Part shown: in pieces, positions 24,296 through 32,693 of the stretch | Layout of the letters: each line of letters opens with the position of its first letter | Position numbering within the stretch: position 1 is the first letter of the stretch | DNA from: JAVJPJ01 sp040217295 | GTDB lineage: Bacteria; Pseudomonadota; Alphaproteobacteria; Rhodobacterales; Rhodobacteraceae | NCBI GenBank assembly: GCA_964460185.1 | Contig: CAYWTM010000009.1 | Location: 1-52,324, forward strand | Length of the DNA: 52,324 nt | Direction: 5' to 3' | Made by a program: the position numbers and the translations under genes | Notes under the pieces: generated by a model | Database searches by the model: none | What the model saw: only the letters and a program-made list of their open reading frames with translations | Told to the model about the DNA's origin: nothing

Positions 24296-25102
24296 TCAGT
24301 CAAAGCTGCATTCGATGCATTCTTCATAAAAGAAAATCTCGCCGAGCCATTCGAACACGTCATCGATGGTGAAATCATCGTCGAACAGATCGAAATCGAA
24401 TTCTTCGCCAAGCGTGGAAACGGGTCCGCGTCCCGGCGGGTTGGGCCCACCCACGCCGGTGCCGGGGCCTGCCCCCGCGCCGGGCAGCGGGGCACCGTCG
24501 ATCAGGCCCAGCACGAAGGCCAGGAATTCGGGGCTGACCTGCCCGGCATAGCCGGTTTCCGTCAGGACGCCGCCCTGGCGGCTGGTGCAGCTTTGCTGCC
24601 CGTCCACCTGGATGCACAACTGCGATCCCGCGATGAAGATCGCGATGGTCCGGCCGTTGTTGTGCAACACCAGCGCGGTCGACCCGCGGATGCCGATGGA
24701 GGCCGTGGGGGTGGTGACAGTCGCGGGCTGATTGCGGCTGAGCGTGCCGCCGATGAAGCGCAACGCACCCTGCGTCAGGCCCACGCCGATCTCGCCGGTG
24801 CCGCGATCGGGGTCGAACACGAACCGGTCCAGCACGATGGTGGTATTGGGGGCAAGCGACAGGGTGGACTGATCCAGGAACATCAGCTGTGCGCGACCGG
24901 TGGCGGAACTGGCGACCGTTTCATCGCGCACCAGGGCCGTGCCAAGTCCGAGTGTGCGCGTGGCGCCACCCGGCGGTGTGCCGCGCAGCGTCGGTTCCGA
25001 CGAGGCCACCGTGCCGATCTGCTGCGCCATCGCAGGCACGATCAGGGCGGCCGACAGGCCAAGGGCGGTTGCAAATACGCGGAGGGTCATGCGACCGGTC
25101 AT
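24296..25102 (-). CDS. FecR-domain periplasmic protein with acidic C-terminal tail
   Basis: 268 residues from the ATG at 25102, served by GGGAG inside the end of the upstream gene; the upstream stop codon ends one base before this ATG. A signal peptide (about 1-26, ending AMA-QQ) leads to a FecR-type beta domain (about 45-150; TVASSATGRAQLMFLDQSTLSL, VTTPTASIGIRGSTALV). A Cys pair (CIQVDGQQSCTS) and a Gly/Pro-rich linker (about 205-230) follow. The last 35 residues are very acidic and aromatic (EEFDFDLFDDDFTIDD) and end with two cysteines near the end. Such FecR proteins often accompany CHASE2 cyclases; it may present a periplasmic signal to the sensor. Confidence 0.85.
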   Translation of the reverse strand: MTGRMTLRVFATALGLSAALIVPAMAQQIGTVASSEPTLRGTPPGGATRTLGLGTALVRDETVASSATGRAQLMFLDQSTLSLAPNTTIVLDRFVFDPDRGTGEIGVGLTQGALRFIGGTLSRNQPATVTTPTASIGIRGSTALVLHNNGRTIAIFIAGSQLCIQVDGQQSCTSRQGGVLTETGYAGQVSPEFLAFVLGLIDGAPLPGAGAGPGTGVGGPNPPGRGPVSTLGEEFDFDLFDDDFTIDDVFEWLGEIFFYEECIECSFD

Positions 25103-25103
25103 C

Positions 25104-26330
25104 TCAGAACTCCCACCCGATTTGAAGGGCGTAGACCCTTTCGCGCTGAGTAAACCCGCCCGTGTCGCGCTCCATGTCGGTCGCGCGGGCTTCGATGAAA
25201 ACATGATCGGTCACGAAGGCCCGCAGCGATCCGCCAAAAGCCACTTCGGTGAATTCATCGGTGAAGAAGCCAAAGTCTTCTTCTGTCCGGCTGCTGTCGA
25301 AAAATCCGCCGACCTCCCATTGGCGCGGCAGCATTTCGGCCTGTCCAAGGTCGAACATGTGAGCGGCCTCGACGCGGACGCCCCGCGTGCGCACGTCCAG
25401 ACCCGGGCTTTGTTCATCGCGCCAGCGCAACGAACCGCGAAGCCGGGTTTCACGTGAGGGGCGGTAGGACAGGCCGAGACTTGCGTCGCGGAAATCGAAT
25501 TCCGCGTCGGAGATCAGCACTTCGGCGCGGCCAACCTGGAAATCGGCGAAACTGGTCCAATAGGCATTGTGCGGGTTCTGGTAGGCAATCCCGAAGGCGA
25601 GCGAGTTGTAATCCCCGAACCCGAAACTGTCGTCACGAAAGGTTTCGGCCTCGACATAGGGTTGCAGGCGCGGGCCGTAGGCATCGCCCGTCAGGCGGAA
25701 TTCGGGGCCCGTCCGCAGTCGCGCGACCTGCCGGCCGTTAAAGGAAAACTCGCCCGGCATGTAGCTGGAATAGGCGAATTCCGTGACCCACTGGTCGGCG
25801 TTGCGCCCGCCCATGTCGAACCGCCATTCCAGACGGGCCGATCCGAAGGTTCCGCTGTCATCCGCTTCGTCCGTCCAGGCGCGGCCGATCGCGACATGGC
25901 CGCTGAATTGATTGGGACCCCCGCGCGCATCCGCTTCGCCCTGGTAATCGGCCACGCGCGCGGCTTGATCCGGGCTCAGGCCACCTGACGCCTGCACAGC
26001 CGCCAGATGATATTCCGCAACCTCGTAGGCCCCGAGCGAAAAATACGCGATGGCCAGTTCGAGCCGCGCACCGGCATCGGCCGGATAAAGGTCGACATAG
26101 CGTTCCAGCGTCGCGGCGGCTGCCTCGAAATCGCGCAACTGTACCGAAAGACGCGCATATTGCAGCATCAGGTCCGGGTCGGCGGGGGAGGCGAAAAGCC
26201 GGGTGAACACCGCCTGACGCTGTGTTTCAAGATCCGCCGACTGGGCACTGGCCGTGATCGGTGCGGTCAGCATGCAGCACAGGCCCAGCGCTACGCAGGC
26301 TGAGGTCAAACGAAATGTGGAACCGGCCAT
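25104..26330 (-). CDS. TPR-containing outer-membrane beta-barrel protein
   Basis: 408 residues. A signal peptide (ending ASAQS, near residue 30) is followed by two to three TPR-like helical repeats (about 35-130; DPDLMLQYARLSVQLRDFEAAAATLERYV and AGARLELAIAYFSLGAYEVAEYHL). From about residue 145 to the end, alternating amphipathic strands run to a terminal aromatic residue (QIGWEF), the outer-membrane-barrel end signal. This resembles surface lipoprotein assembly modifier-type (SLAM) or other TPR-barrel proteins. It is transcribed as an operon with the FecR-domain gene, with one base between stop and start. Two perfect palindromes lie just before its start. Confidence 0.85.
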   Translation of the reverse strand: MAGSTFRLTSACVALGLCCMLTAPITASAQSADLETQRQAVFTRLFASPADPDLMLQYARLSVQLRDFEAAAATLERYVDLYPADAGARLELAIAYFSLGAYEVAEYHLAAVQASGGLSPDQAARVADYQGEADARGGPNQFSGHVAIGRAWTDEADDSGTFGSARLEWRFDMGGRNADQWVTEFAYSSYMPGEFSFNGRQVARLRTGPEFRLTGDAYGPRLQPYVEAETFRDDSFGFGDYNSLAFGIAYQNPHNAYWTSFADFQVGRAEVLISDAEFDFRDASLGLSYRPSRETRLRGSLRWRDEQSPGLDVRTRGVRVEAAHMFDLGQAEMLPRQWEVGGFFDSSRTEEDFGFFTDEFTEVAFGGSLRAFVTDHVFIEARATDMERDTGGFTQRERVYALQIGWEF

Positions 26331-26341
26331 GGAGCACCCAA

Positions 26342-26363
26342 TTGATAAATCAATGTGATCACA
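26342..26363. promoter_or_regulatory. Two abutting palindromes before the TPR-barrel/FecR operon
   Basis: TTGATAAATCAA (26342-26353) and TGTGATCACA (26354-26363) are each perfect inverted repeats and touch each other, 12-33 bases before the start codon on the minus strand. The half-sites are those of FNR (TTGAT) and CRP (TGTGA), but the inner spacers (2 and 0 bases) differ from the 4 and 6 that those proteins need. Possible operator of an unknown regulator. Confidence 0.4.
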
Positions 26364-26378
26364 GGGTTGGCAGATCAG

Positions 26379-26424
26379 CCCCGCAAAATCAACATTTTGG
26401 CTTCGGGGGCCTGCTTTTGCGGGG
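26379..26424 (-). terminator. Hairpin downstream of the sulfotransferase gene
   Basis: CCCCGCAAAA (26379-26388) pairs with TTTTGCGGGG (26415-26424) across a 26-base loop, about 30 bases after the sulfotransferase stop on the minus strand. No U-run beyond the stem's own A/T pairs. Likely 3' end of the transcript. Confidence 0.45.
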
Positions 26425-26454
26425 ATGGTTGCGGCATGATCGACACGGCACGGT

Positions 26455-27273
26455 TCATTCGCCCAGTTTCGCGTGCACCTCGTCTAGGTCGATTTCGCCT
26501 ACGGGCATCTTGTTGGCGGGGTTTTCGAAGTCGTATTTGAACAGGTCGAAATCGCGGTGATAGATCTCGTAGACCAGATGCATCGACAGATCGTCGAAAT
26601 AGTCTTCGACAGGGTGCGCACGTTTGGGCCCGTGGCCTTCGCTTTCGTTGAAACGGGGCACCTTCTTCAGGTCCACGGGATGCGGGGTGTCGATGGCGTC
26701 CAGCACCGACTGCATCCCGTCATCGAAACTTTCGGTCCAGAAGATATTGTCATACCGCCCGCCATTTATGATCAGGGTCGAGACATGACCGGCCATGGCT
26801 GACCAGTGAATGTCGGGATCCATCGGGCGGCGCCAGCGGATGGTATCGCGCGCGAACAGCAAGAACCTGCGAAAGCTTTCGATCTGGTCGAACTCACCCT
26901 TGCCGTCATCGCCGCCCACCTGGATGCCGTATTTCTGGGTCAGAAGCGGGACAAGGTTGCCACGGTACCGTTTGCCGTTGCGCTGGATGCCGCAGATCTT
27001 GTCGAAAAAGCTGGACAGGATGCGCGTGTAGGGATTTCGCACACAGGTGAAGGTGTAGGACGAATGGGCCTTCACGTTGCTTTCGATCTTTGGCTGGCTG
27101 GCCTCAAGCGACCATTTGTGCATCCGGCCGGTGGCATCGTGAATGTCGCCGTCGAAATATACGCCGTTGTCCGAATAATACATGATCTGGCCGATGGACG
27201 AGCAGGCGCATTTCGGCACCACGCGGTAGACCACGCTTTCGCTTTCCGTCATCCAGGTTCCTGGAAATCCCAT
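26455..27273 (-). CDS. Sulfotransferase family 2 protein
   Basis: 272 residues from the ATG at 27273; a TTG five codons earlier is less likely. The 5'-phosphosulfate loop is in RVVPKCACSSIGQIMY (PKCACSS near residue 20) and the 3'-phosphate site in FTCVRNPYTRILSSFFDKI (RNPYTRILS), both of the carbohydrate sulfotransferase type that uses PAPS. The protein has no signal peptide, so it works in the cytoplasm, probably on a sugar precursor. It is divergent from a GT14 glycosyltransferase gene; the pair points to a sulfated surface glycan. Family assignment is firm, substrate unknown. Confidence 0.88.
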   Translation of the reverse strand: MGFPGTWMTESESVVYRVVPKCACSSIGQIMYYSDNGVYFDGDIHDATGRMHKWSLEASQPKIESNVKAHSSYTFTCVRNPYTRILSSFFDKICGIQRNGKRYRGNLVPLLTQKYGIQVGGDDGKGEFDQIESFRRFLLFARDTIRWRRPMDPDIHWSAMAGHVSTLIINGGRYDNIFWTESFDDGMQSVLDAIDTPHPVDLKKVPRFNESEGHGPKRAHPVEDYFDDLSMHLVYEIYHRDFDLFKYDFENPANKMPVGEIDLDEVHAKLGE

Positions 27274-27416
27274 GCTGAAACGCCTCAAACCCTGTTCTGC
27301 ACCGGAGTGCTACCGGAGCGATTACCAATAAAAAGCAAACAAAGCGTGCGTCTTCAATCTCCGTTAGCTATTAGTATGCAAACAAAAAGGTAAGATTGAG
27401 GCCCGTTGTTTCCAGA

Positions 27417-28994
27417 ATGGCAAAAATCGCCTTCATTTTGCTGTGTCACAAGGATGCACCGGCCATCGTCCGGCAGGCCCAACGCCTGACGGCGACGGGC
27501 GACTACGTCTCGATCCATTTCGATGCGCGGGCCAAGCAGGGTGACTATGCCGGCATCGTCGAGGCGTTGGCCGACAACCCGTGCGTCACCTTCGCCAAGA
27601 AACGCATCAAGTGCGGATGGGGGGCGTGGTCGCTGGTCCAGGCCACCCTGAACGCGCTGGAAGCGGCCGAGGAACGGTTTCCCGACGCCAGCCATTTCTA
27701 CATGTTGTCGGGCGATTGCATGTCCGTGAAATCAGCGGCTTATGCGCACAAGCTCCTGGATGCGGTGGATTGCGATTACATCGAAAGTTTCGATTTCTTC
27801 ACCTCCGACTGGATCAAGACGGGCTTCAAGCAAGAACGGCTGGTCTATCGGCACTGGTTCAACGAACGCACACACAAATGGCTTTTCTACAGGTCATTCG
27901 AGATACAGAAACACCTCGGGTTGCAACGCAAGATCCCGGCCGATATCGAGGTCATGATCGGCAGCCAGTGGTGGTGCCTGCGCCGCCGCACGATCGAGGC
28001 GATCTTGAAGTTCTGCAAGCAACGCCCTGATGTGGTTCGCTTTTTTTCCACCACATGGATCCCGGACGAGACGTTTTTCCAGACCCTGGTCCGCCATCTT
28101 GTCCCGGAGCGCGAGATCGAAAGCCGGACCCTCACGCTCAAGATGTTCTCGGATTACGGGATGCCGGTGACGTTCTACAATGACCAGTACGAATTGCTGA
28201 TCAGCCAGGATTACCTGTTCGCCCGCAAGATCAGCCCCGAGGCGACGCTGCTCAAGGACCGTCTGGGGGCGCTTTGGGAATCGGACCGCACCGATTTTTC
28301 GACCAGCCGCGAAGGCGAAAAGCTGCACGCCTTCCTGACCGGGCGGGGACGGGTCGGCAAACGCTATGGCACCCGGTTCTGGGAACGCGAAAGCACGCTT
28401 GGCCCGGATCGCGATCTGTACCTTGTGGTATGCAAGAAATGGCACGTGGCCAAACGCCTGCTGCACGCCGCGTCCGACAGGGTCGGGGTGCGGGGGATCG
28501 AATACCTCTTCGACGAGGAAACCTGTCCGATCCCCCATCTGGGCGGCATCGAACGCACGTTGGAGAAACGCAACCGCCATCGCCGGGCGCTGATGCGGAT
28601 GTTGTTCGACTATTACGGAACCGACCGCCTGATGATCTGCCTGGACCCCGCCAATATCGCGTTGATGCAGGATTTCATGACCGACCGCGCCAATGCCCGG
28701 ATCCTCGAGCTGCAATGCGTCTTTGACGACCAGTACCTGGTCGGCCATGCGCGACGTGTGGGGCTGGCGACCGATGATACGCCCGACGAGGTGATCGGAC
28801 GGCTCTTGCCGACACTGCGCCACGAGTTCGCAGATGAAAGCATCCGCATCCGCGAACAGGAATTCCCCCGCCATTGGCGCGTCCGACAGGACCGGAGCCC
28901 GGCCGACAACGCGATCGTGCTGGCGGATTTCTTCGACATTGATATCGAACATGGCCGCGAATTGGCCGAAACCCCCTATCTTTTTGCTGATTGA
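27417..28994 (+). CDS. GT14 (core-2/I-branching type) beta-1,6-N-acetylglucosaminyltransferase-like protein with long C-terminal domain
   Basis: 525 residues from the ATG at 27417. The N-terminal half (about 1-280) begins AKIAFILLCHKDAPAIVRQ and has the GT14 features VSIHFDARAKQGD, SHFYMLSGDCMSVK, IGSQWWCLRR and TTWIPDETFFQTLV, the last holding the catalytic Glu region. The C-terminal half (about 290-525) is a distinct region found with GT14 in Rhodobacteraceae (DUF5927/5928-like by memory). It likely adds N-acetylglucosamine branches to an envelope polysaccharide. It is divergent from the sulfotransferase; the HIT gene follows after 12 bases. The shared 143-base intergenic stretch is AT-rich and must hold both promoters. 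Confidence 0.87.
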   Translation: MAKIAFILLCHKDAPAIVRQAQRLTATGDYVSIHFDARAKQGDYAGIVEALADNPCVTFAKKRIKCGWGAWSLVQATLNALEAAEERFPDASHFYMLSGDCMSVKSAAYAHKLLDAVDCDYIESFDFFTSDWIKTGFKQERLVYRHWFNERTHKWLFYRSFEIQKHLGLQRKIPADIEVMIGSQWWCLRRRTIEAILKFCKQRPDVVRFFSTTWIPDETFFQTLVRHLVPEREIESRTLTLKMFSDYGMPVTFYNDQYELLISQDYLFARKISPEATLLKDRLGALWESDRTDFSTSREGEKLHAFLTGRGRVGKRYGTRFWERESTLGPDRDLYLVVCKKWHVAKRLLHAASDRVGVRGIEYLFDEETCPIPHLGGIERTLEKRNRHRRALMRMLFDYYGTDRLMICLDPANIALMQDFMTDRANARILELQCVFDDQYLVGHARRVGLATDDTPDEVIGRLLPTLRHEFADESIRIREQEFPRHWRVRQDRSPADNAIVLADFFDIDIEHGRELAETPYLFAD

Positions 28995-29006
28995 CCGAGG
29001 GCAGAC

Positions 29007-29390
29007 ATGGCTTACGACTACGATCCCGAAAACATCTTCGCCAAGATCCTGCGCGGCGAGATCCCCAACCAGACGGTGCTGGAAACCGATCATACGCTGG
29101 CGTTCAACGACATCTTTCCACAAGCCCCGATCCACGTGCTTGTGATCCCCAAGGGCCCCTATGTCTGCCACGACCATTTCGCGCTTGAGGCGTCCGAGGC
29201 CGAGATCGTGGATTTCACGCGCGTGACGGGCCGTATCTGTGCCGATCTGGGGCTGCAGCCGGGCGAGGGCGGGCAGGGGTATCGCACCTTGTCGAACGCG
29301 GGCGAGGTCGCGGTGCAGGAGGTGCCCCATTACCACATCCATATCCTGTCGGGCCGCCCGCTTGGCCGGATGCTGCAAAAACCGGATTGA
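29007..29390 (+). CDS. HIT-family nucleotide-binding protein (Hint-like)
   Basis: 127 residues. The histidine-triad motif is in VPHYHIHILSGRPLG (H-x-H-x-H), preceded by FAKILRGEIPNQTVLETD and HVLVIPKGPY, typical of Hint/HinT purine nucleoside phosphoramidases. It cleaves AMP-linked phosphoramidates in the cytoplasm. It is 12 bases after the glycosyltransferase, probably in the same transcript. Confidence 0.93.
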   Translation: MAYDYDPENIFAKILRGEIPNQTVLETDHTLAFNDIFPQAPIHVLVIPKGPYVCHDHFALEASEAEIVDFTRVTGRICADLGLQPGEGGQGYRTLSNAGEVAVQEVPHYHIHILSGRPLGRMLQKPD

Positions 29391-29482
29391 GGGGGCGCGC
29401 GTGCCGGTGGCCCCCGCCCCCCCTTGCCCGGTTTGGTGCAACCTGCCATATCCCGGGGACAGACCGAAAAAGGAAGATCGCA

Positions 29483-29677
29483 ATGGCCATTGATCCGCCC
29501 GAAACCGAAATCGTGACCGCCTGGCGCGTGGCCTGCGATGGCGGCGAAGGGGCGCTTGGTCATCCGCGCGTCTGGCTGTCGCTGTCACCCCAGACCGGTC
29601 AGGTCGAGTGCGGATATTGCGACAAGCGGTTCGTTCATGCCGATTTCGCGGACACCGCGAAGGCGGATGACGCCTGA
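29483..29677 (+). CDS. CHCC-type zinc-finger protein
   Basis: 64 residues; AAAGGAAGA precedes the ATG. Zinc ligands Cys18, His27, Cys43 and Cys46 are visible in ACDGG, LGHPRVWL and VECGYCDKRFV. This is the zf-CHCC family, the bacterial relative of the mitochondrial complex I subunit NDUFS6, whose role in bacteria is not settled. It lies between the HIT gene and polA. Confidence 0.9.
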   Translation: MAIDPPETEIVTAWRVACDGGEGALGHPRVWLSLSPQTGQVECGYCDKRFVHADFADTAKADDA

Positions 29678-29859
29678 CGAACGTCTGACCGCACTGCGCC
29701 TTTTGATCCCCATCCCCGACATGGCCCTGTGCCGGTTGGCTCCGGCGCCGGGTGGGCTTTCACGATGTTGCCCCCTGTTTATCGGCGTCGCGGCCATGGA
29801 CCAAACCCGGCGCATTCGCTAACCCTTTGTCCAACGCATGCGCAACGGGGAGCGATGGA

Positions 29860-32664
29860 ATGGCATTCGGAAAAGGGCATCATCTTCACCTCGTGGATGG
29901 GTCTGCGTTCATCTTCCGGGCGTATCACGCGTTGCCGCCCCTGACGCGCAAATCGGACGGGTTGCCCATCGGGGCCGTGGCGGGGTTTTGCAACATGATC
30001 CACCGCATGATCGAGGCCAATACCGGCCCCGACGCGCCGACCCACGCGGCGGTGGTGTTCGACAAGGGCAGCCACACCTTCCGCAACGACATGTACGATC
30101 TCTACAAGGCCAACCGCGATGCCATGCCCGAGGATCTGCGCCCCCAGATCCCGCTGACGCGCGAGGCGACGCGCGCCTTCAACCTCGCCTGTCTGGAGCT
30201 GGAGAACTACGAGGCCGACGACATCATCGCGACGCTCGCCCGGCAGGCGCGCGAAGCGGGCGGGCGCTGCACCATCATCAGCTCTGACAAGGACCTGATG
30301 CAGCTTGTCGGTGGCGGGGTCGAGATGTTCGATGCGATGAAAAACACCCGCATCGACGCCGAAGGGGTCGAGGCCAAGTTCGGGGTGGCCCCGGACCGCG
30401 TGATCGACGTGCAGGCGCTGGCGGGTGACAGCGTCGACAATATCCCCGGTGCGCCCGGTATCGGGATCAAGACGGCCGCCTTGCTGATCAACGAATACGG
30501 TGACCTGGATACGCTGCTGGCGCGCGCAGGCGAAATCAAGCAGCCCAAGCGCCGCGAAACCCTGATCGACAATGCCGACCAGATCCGCCTGTCGCGCACG
30601 CTTGTGACGCTGGACGCCAACACGCCCATCGACGTGACGCTGGACGAGCTGGAGGTCAAGGACCCCGATCCGGACACGCTGCTTGCGTTCCTGACCGAGA
30701 TGGAGTTCCGCACCCTCAGCCGCCGTGTCGCCGAGGGCCTGGGGGTCGAGGCCCCCAGCATCCCCGAAACTGCCCCGGCAGCGGTCGACCCTGACGGGAA
30801 TGCAGCGCCCGAGATGCCCGCCATCGACCCCAAGACATACCAGACCGTCCGCGATGCGGCGGCCCTGCAGGTCTGGATCGACCGGGCCATGGCGCGCGGC
30901 GAGTTGGCCATCGACACAGAGACCACGGGCCTCAACGAGATGACCGCCGACCTGGTCGGCATCTCGCTGGCCACGGCAGCAGGGCAGGCGTGTTACATCC
31001 CGCTGATCCACAAGGCCGATGGTGGCGAGGGGCTGTTCGGGTCCGACGCGCCGGCCGACGGCCAGATGCCGCTGGACCAGGCGCTGGAGATGCTCAAGCC
31101 GGTTCTGCAAGATCCGAGCGTCCTGAAAATCCTGCAAAACGCCAAGTACGACGTGAAGATCCTGGCGCGCTACGGTATCGATGTGGCGCCCATCGATGAC
31201 ACGATGCTGATGTCCTACGCGATGCATGCCGGGCTGCACGGGCACGGGATGGATGCGTTGAGCGACCGCTATCTCGGCCATACGCCGATCCCCATCAAGT
31301 CGCTGCTTGGATCGGGCAAGAGCCAGATCACCTTTGACCGCGTCAAGATCGAGGATGCAGCGCCTTATGCCGCGGAGGACGCCGATATCACCTGGCGGCT
31401 GTGGCAGACGTTCAAGCCGCACCTGCACCGGGCCCAGGTCACCACCGTCTACGAGACGCTGGAACGCCCGCTGGTGCCGGTCCTGGCGCGGATGGAGCGG
31501 TCGGGCATCAAGGTGGATCGCGATGTTCTCAGCCGGATGTCGAACGCGTTTGCGCAAAAGATGGCGGGCCTCGAGGCGGACATCCACGAGCTGGCCGGCG
31601 AACGGTTCAACGTGGGCTCGCCCGCGCAACTGGGCGAGATCCTGTTCGACAAGATGGGCCTGCCCGGCGGCAAGACCGGCAAGACCGGCAAGTATTCCAC
31701 CGGCGCCGATGTGCTGGAGGATCTGGCGACGGAACACGACCTGCCGGCGCGCGTGCTGGACTGGCGGCAACTGTCCAAGCTGAAATCGACCTACACGGAC
31801 GCCCTGCAGGACCACATCAACCCCGAAACCGGCCGCGTGCACACCTCCTATTCCATCGCGGGGGCCAATACCGGGCGCCTGGCCTCGACCGATCCGAACC
31901 TGCAAAACATTCCCGTCCGCTCCGAGGAGGGACGCCGCATCCGCGAGGCCTTCGTGGCCGAGCCGGGCAAGATACTGGTCTCGCTGGATTATTCGCAGAT
32001 CGAATTGCGCATCCTGGCCCATATCGCGGGCATCGACGCGCTGAAACAGGCCTTTCGCGAGGGGCAGGATATCCACGCGGCGACCGCGTCGGAGATGTTC
32101 AACGTGCCCCTGGAGCAGATGACGCCCGATGTGCGGCGGCAGGCCAAGGCGATCAATTTCGGGGTGATCTACGGGATTTCCGGCTTTGGCCTGGCGCGCA
32201 ACCTGCGCATCCCCCGGGCCGAGGCGCAGGGCTTCATCGACCGGTATTTCGAACGCTTTCCGGGCATCAAGGATTACATGAACGATACCAAGGCCTTCGC
32301 CAAGGAACACCTGTTTGTCGAAACCCTGTTCGGGCGCAAGATCCACACGCCCGAGATCAACGCCAAGGGTCCGGGCGCCGGCTTTGCCTATCGCGCGGCC
32401 ATCAATGCTCCGATCCAGGGGACGGCGGCGGATGTGATCCGGCGCGCCATGATCCGGATGGACACGGCGATTGCCGATCTGCCCGCCACGATGCTGCTGC
32501 AGGTCCATGACGAATTGCTGTTCGAGGTGGACGAGGCGGCGGTAGATACCCTGATCGAACGGGCGCGCGACGTGATGGAGGGCGCGGCCCACCCGGCGGT
32601 GCATCTGACCGTTCCCCTGACCGTGGATGCAGGCCAGGGGCCGAACTGGGCCGAGGCGCATTGA
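29860..32664 (+). CDS. polA: DNA polymerase I
   Basis: 934 residues from the ATG at 29860 (MAFGKGHHLHLVDGSAFIFR), which has GGGGAG upstream; the longer open frame before it is non-homologous. Domains in order: 5'-3' exonuclease (about 1-300, LVDGSAFIFRAYHALP, IISSDKDLMQLV, DSVDNIPGAPGIG); 3'-5' exonuclease (about 345-530) with an intact LAIDTETTGLNEM, so proofreading should be active; polymerase (about 540-934) with LVSLDYSQIELR (motif A), RRQAKAINFGVIYGISGFGLA (motif B) and QVHDELLFEV (motif C). It fills gaps in repair and removes Okazaki primers. Confidence 0.98.
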   Translation: MAFGKGHHLHLVDGSAFIFRAYHALPPLTRKSDGLPIGAVAGFCNMIHRMIEANTGPDAPTHAAVVFDKGSHTFRNDMYDLYKANRDAMPEDLRPQIPLTREATRAFNLACLELENYEADDIIATLARQAREAGGRCTIISSDKDLMQLVGGGVEMFDAMKNTRIDAEGVEAKFGVAPDRVIDVQALAGDSVDNIPGAPGIGIKTAALLINEYGDLDTLLARAGEIKQPKRRETLIDNADQIRLSRTLVTLDANTPIDVTLDELEVKDPDPDTLLAFLTEMEFRTLSRRVAEGLGVEAPSIPETAPAAVDPDGNAAPEMPAIDPKTYQTVRDAAALQVWIDRAMARGELAIDTETTGLNEMTADLVGISLATAAGQACYIPLIHKADGGEGLFGSDAPADGQMPLDQALEMLKPVLQDPSVLKILQNAKYDVKILARYGIDVAPIDDTMLMSYAMHAGLHGHGMDALSDRYLGHTPIPIKSLLGSGKSQITFDRVKIEDAAPYAAEDADITWRLWQTFKPHLHRAQVTTVYETLERPLVPVLARMERSGIKVDRDVLSRMSNAFAQKMAGLEADIHELAGERFNVGSPAQLGEILFDKMGLPGGKTGKTGKYSTGADVLEDLATEHDLPARVLDWRQLSKLKSTYTDALQDHINPETGRVHTSYSIAGANTGRLASTDPNLQNIPVRSEEGRRIREAFVAEPGKILVSLDYSQIELRILAHIAGIDALKQAFREGQDIHAATASEMFNVPLEQMTPDVRRQAKAINFGVIYGISGFGLARNLRIPRAEAQGFIDRYFERFPGIKDYMNDTKAFAKEHLFVETLFGRKIHTPEINAKGPGAGFAYRAAINAPIQGTAADVIRRAMIRMDTAIADLPATMLLQVHDELLFEVDEAAVDTLIERARDVMEGAAHPAVHLTVPLTVDAGQGPNWAEAH

Positions 32665-32693
32665 GCCGCCCGCGCCCGCGCGCCAAGGCCGCG

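Noticed and set aside
26354..26363. TGTGATCACA as a true CRP site
   Set aside because: CRP needs six bases between TGTGA and TCACA; here there are none. Kept only as a palindrome of unknown use.
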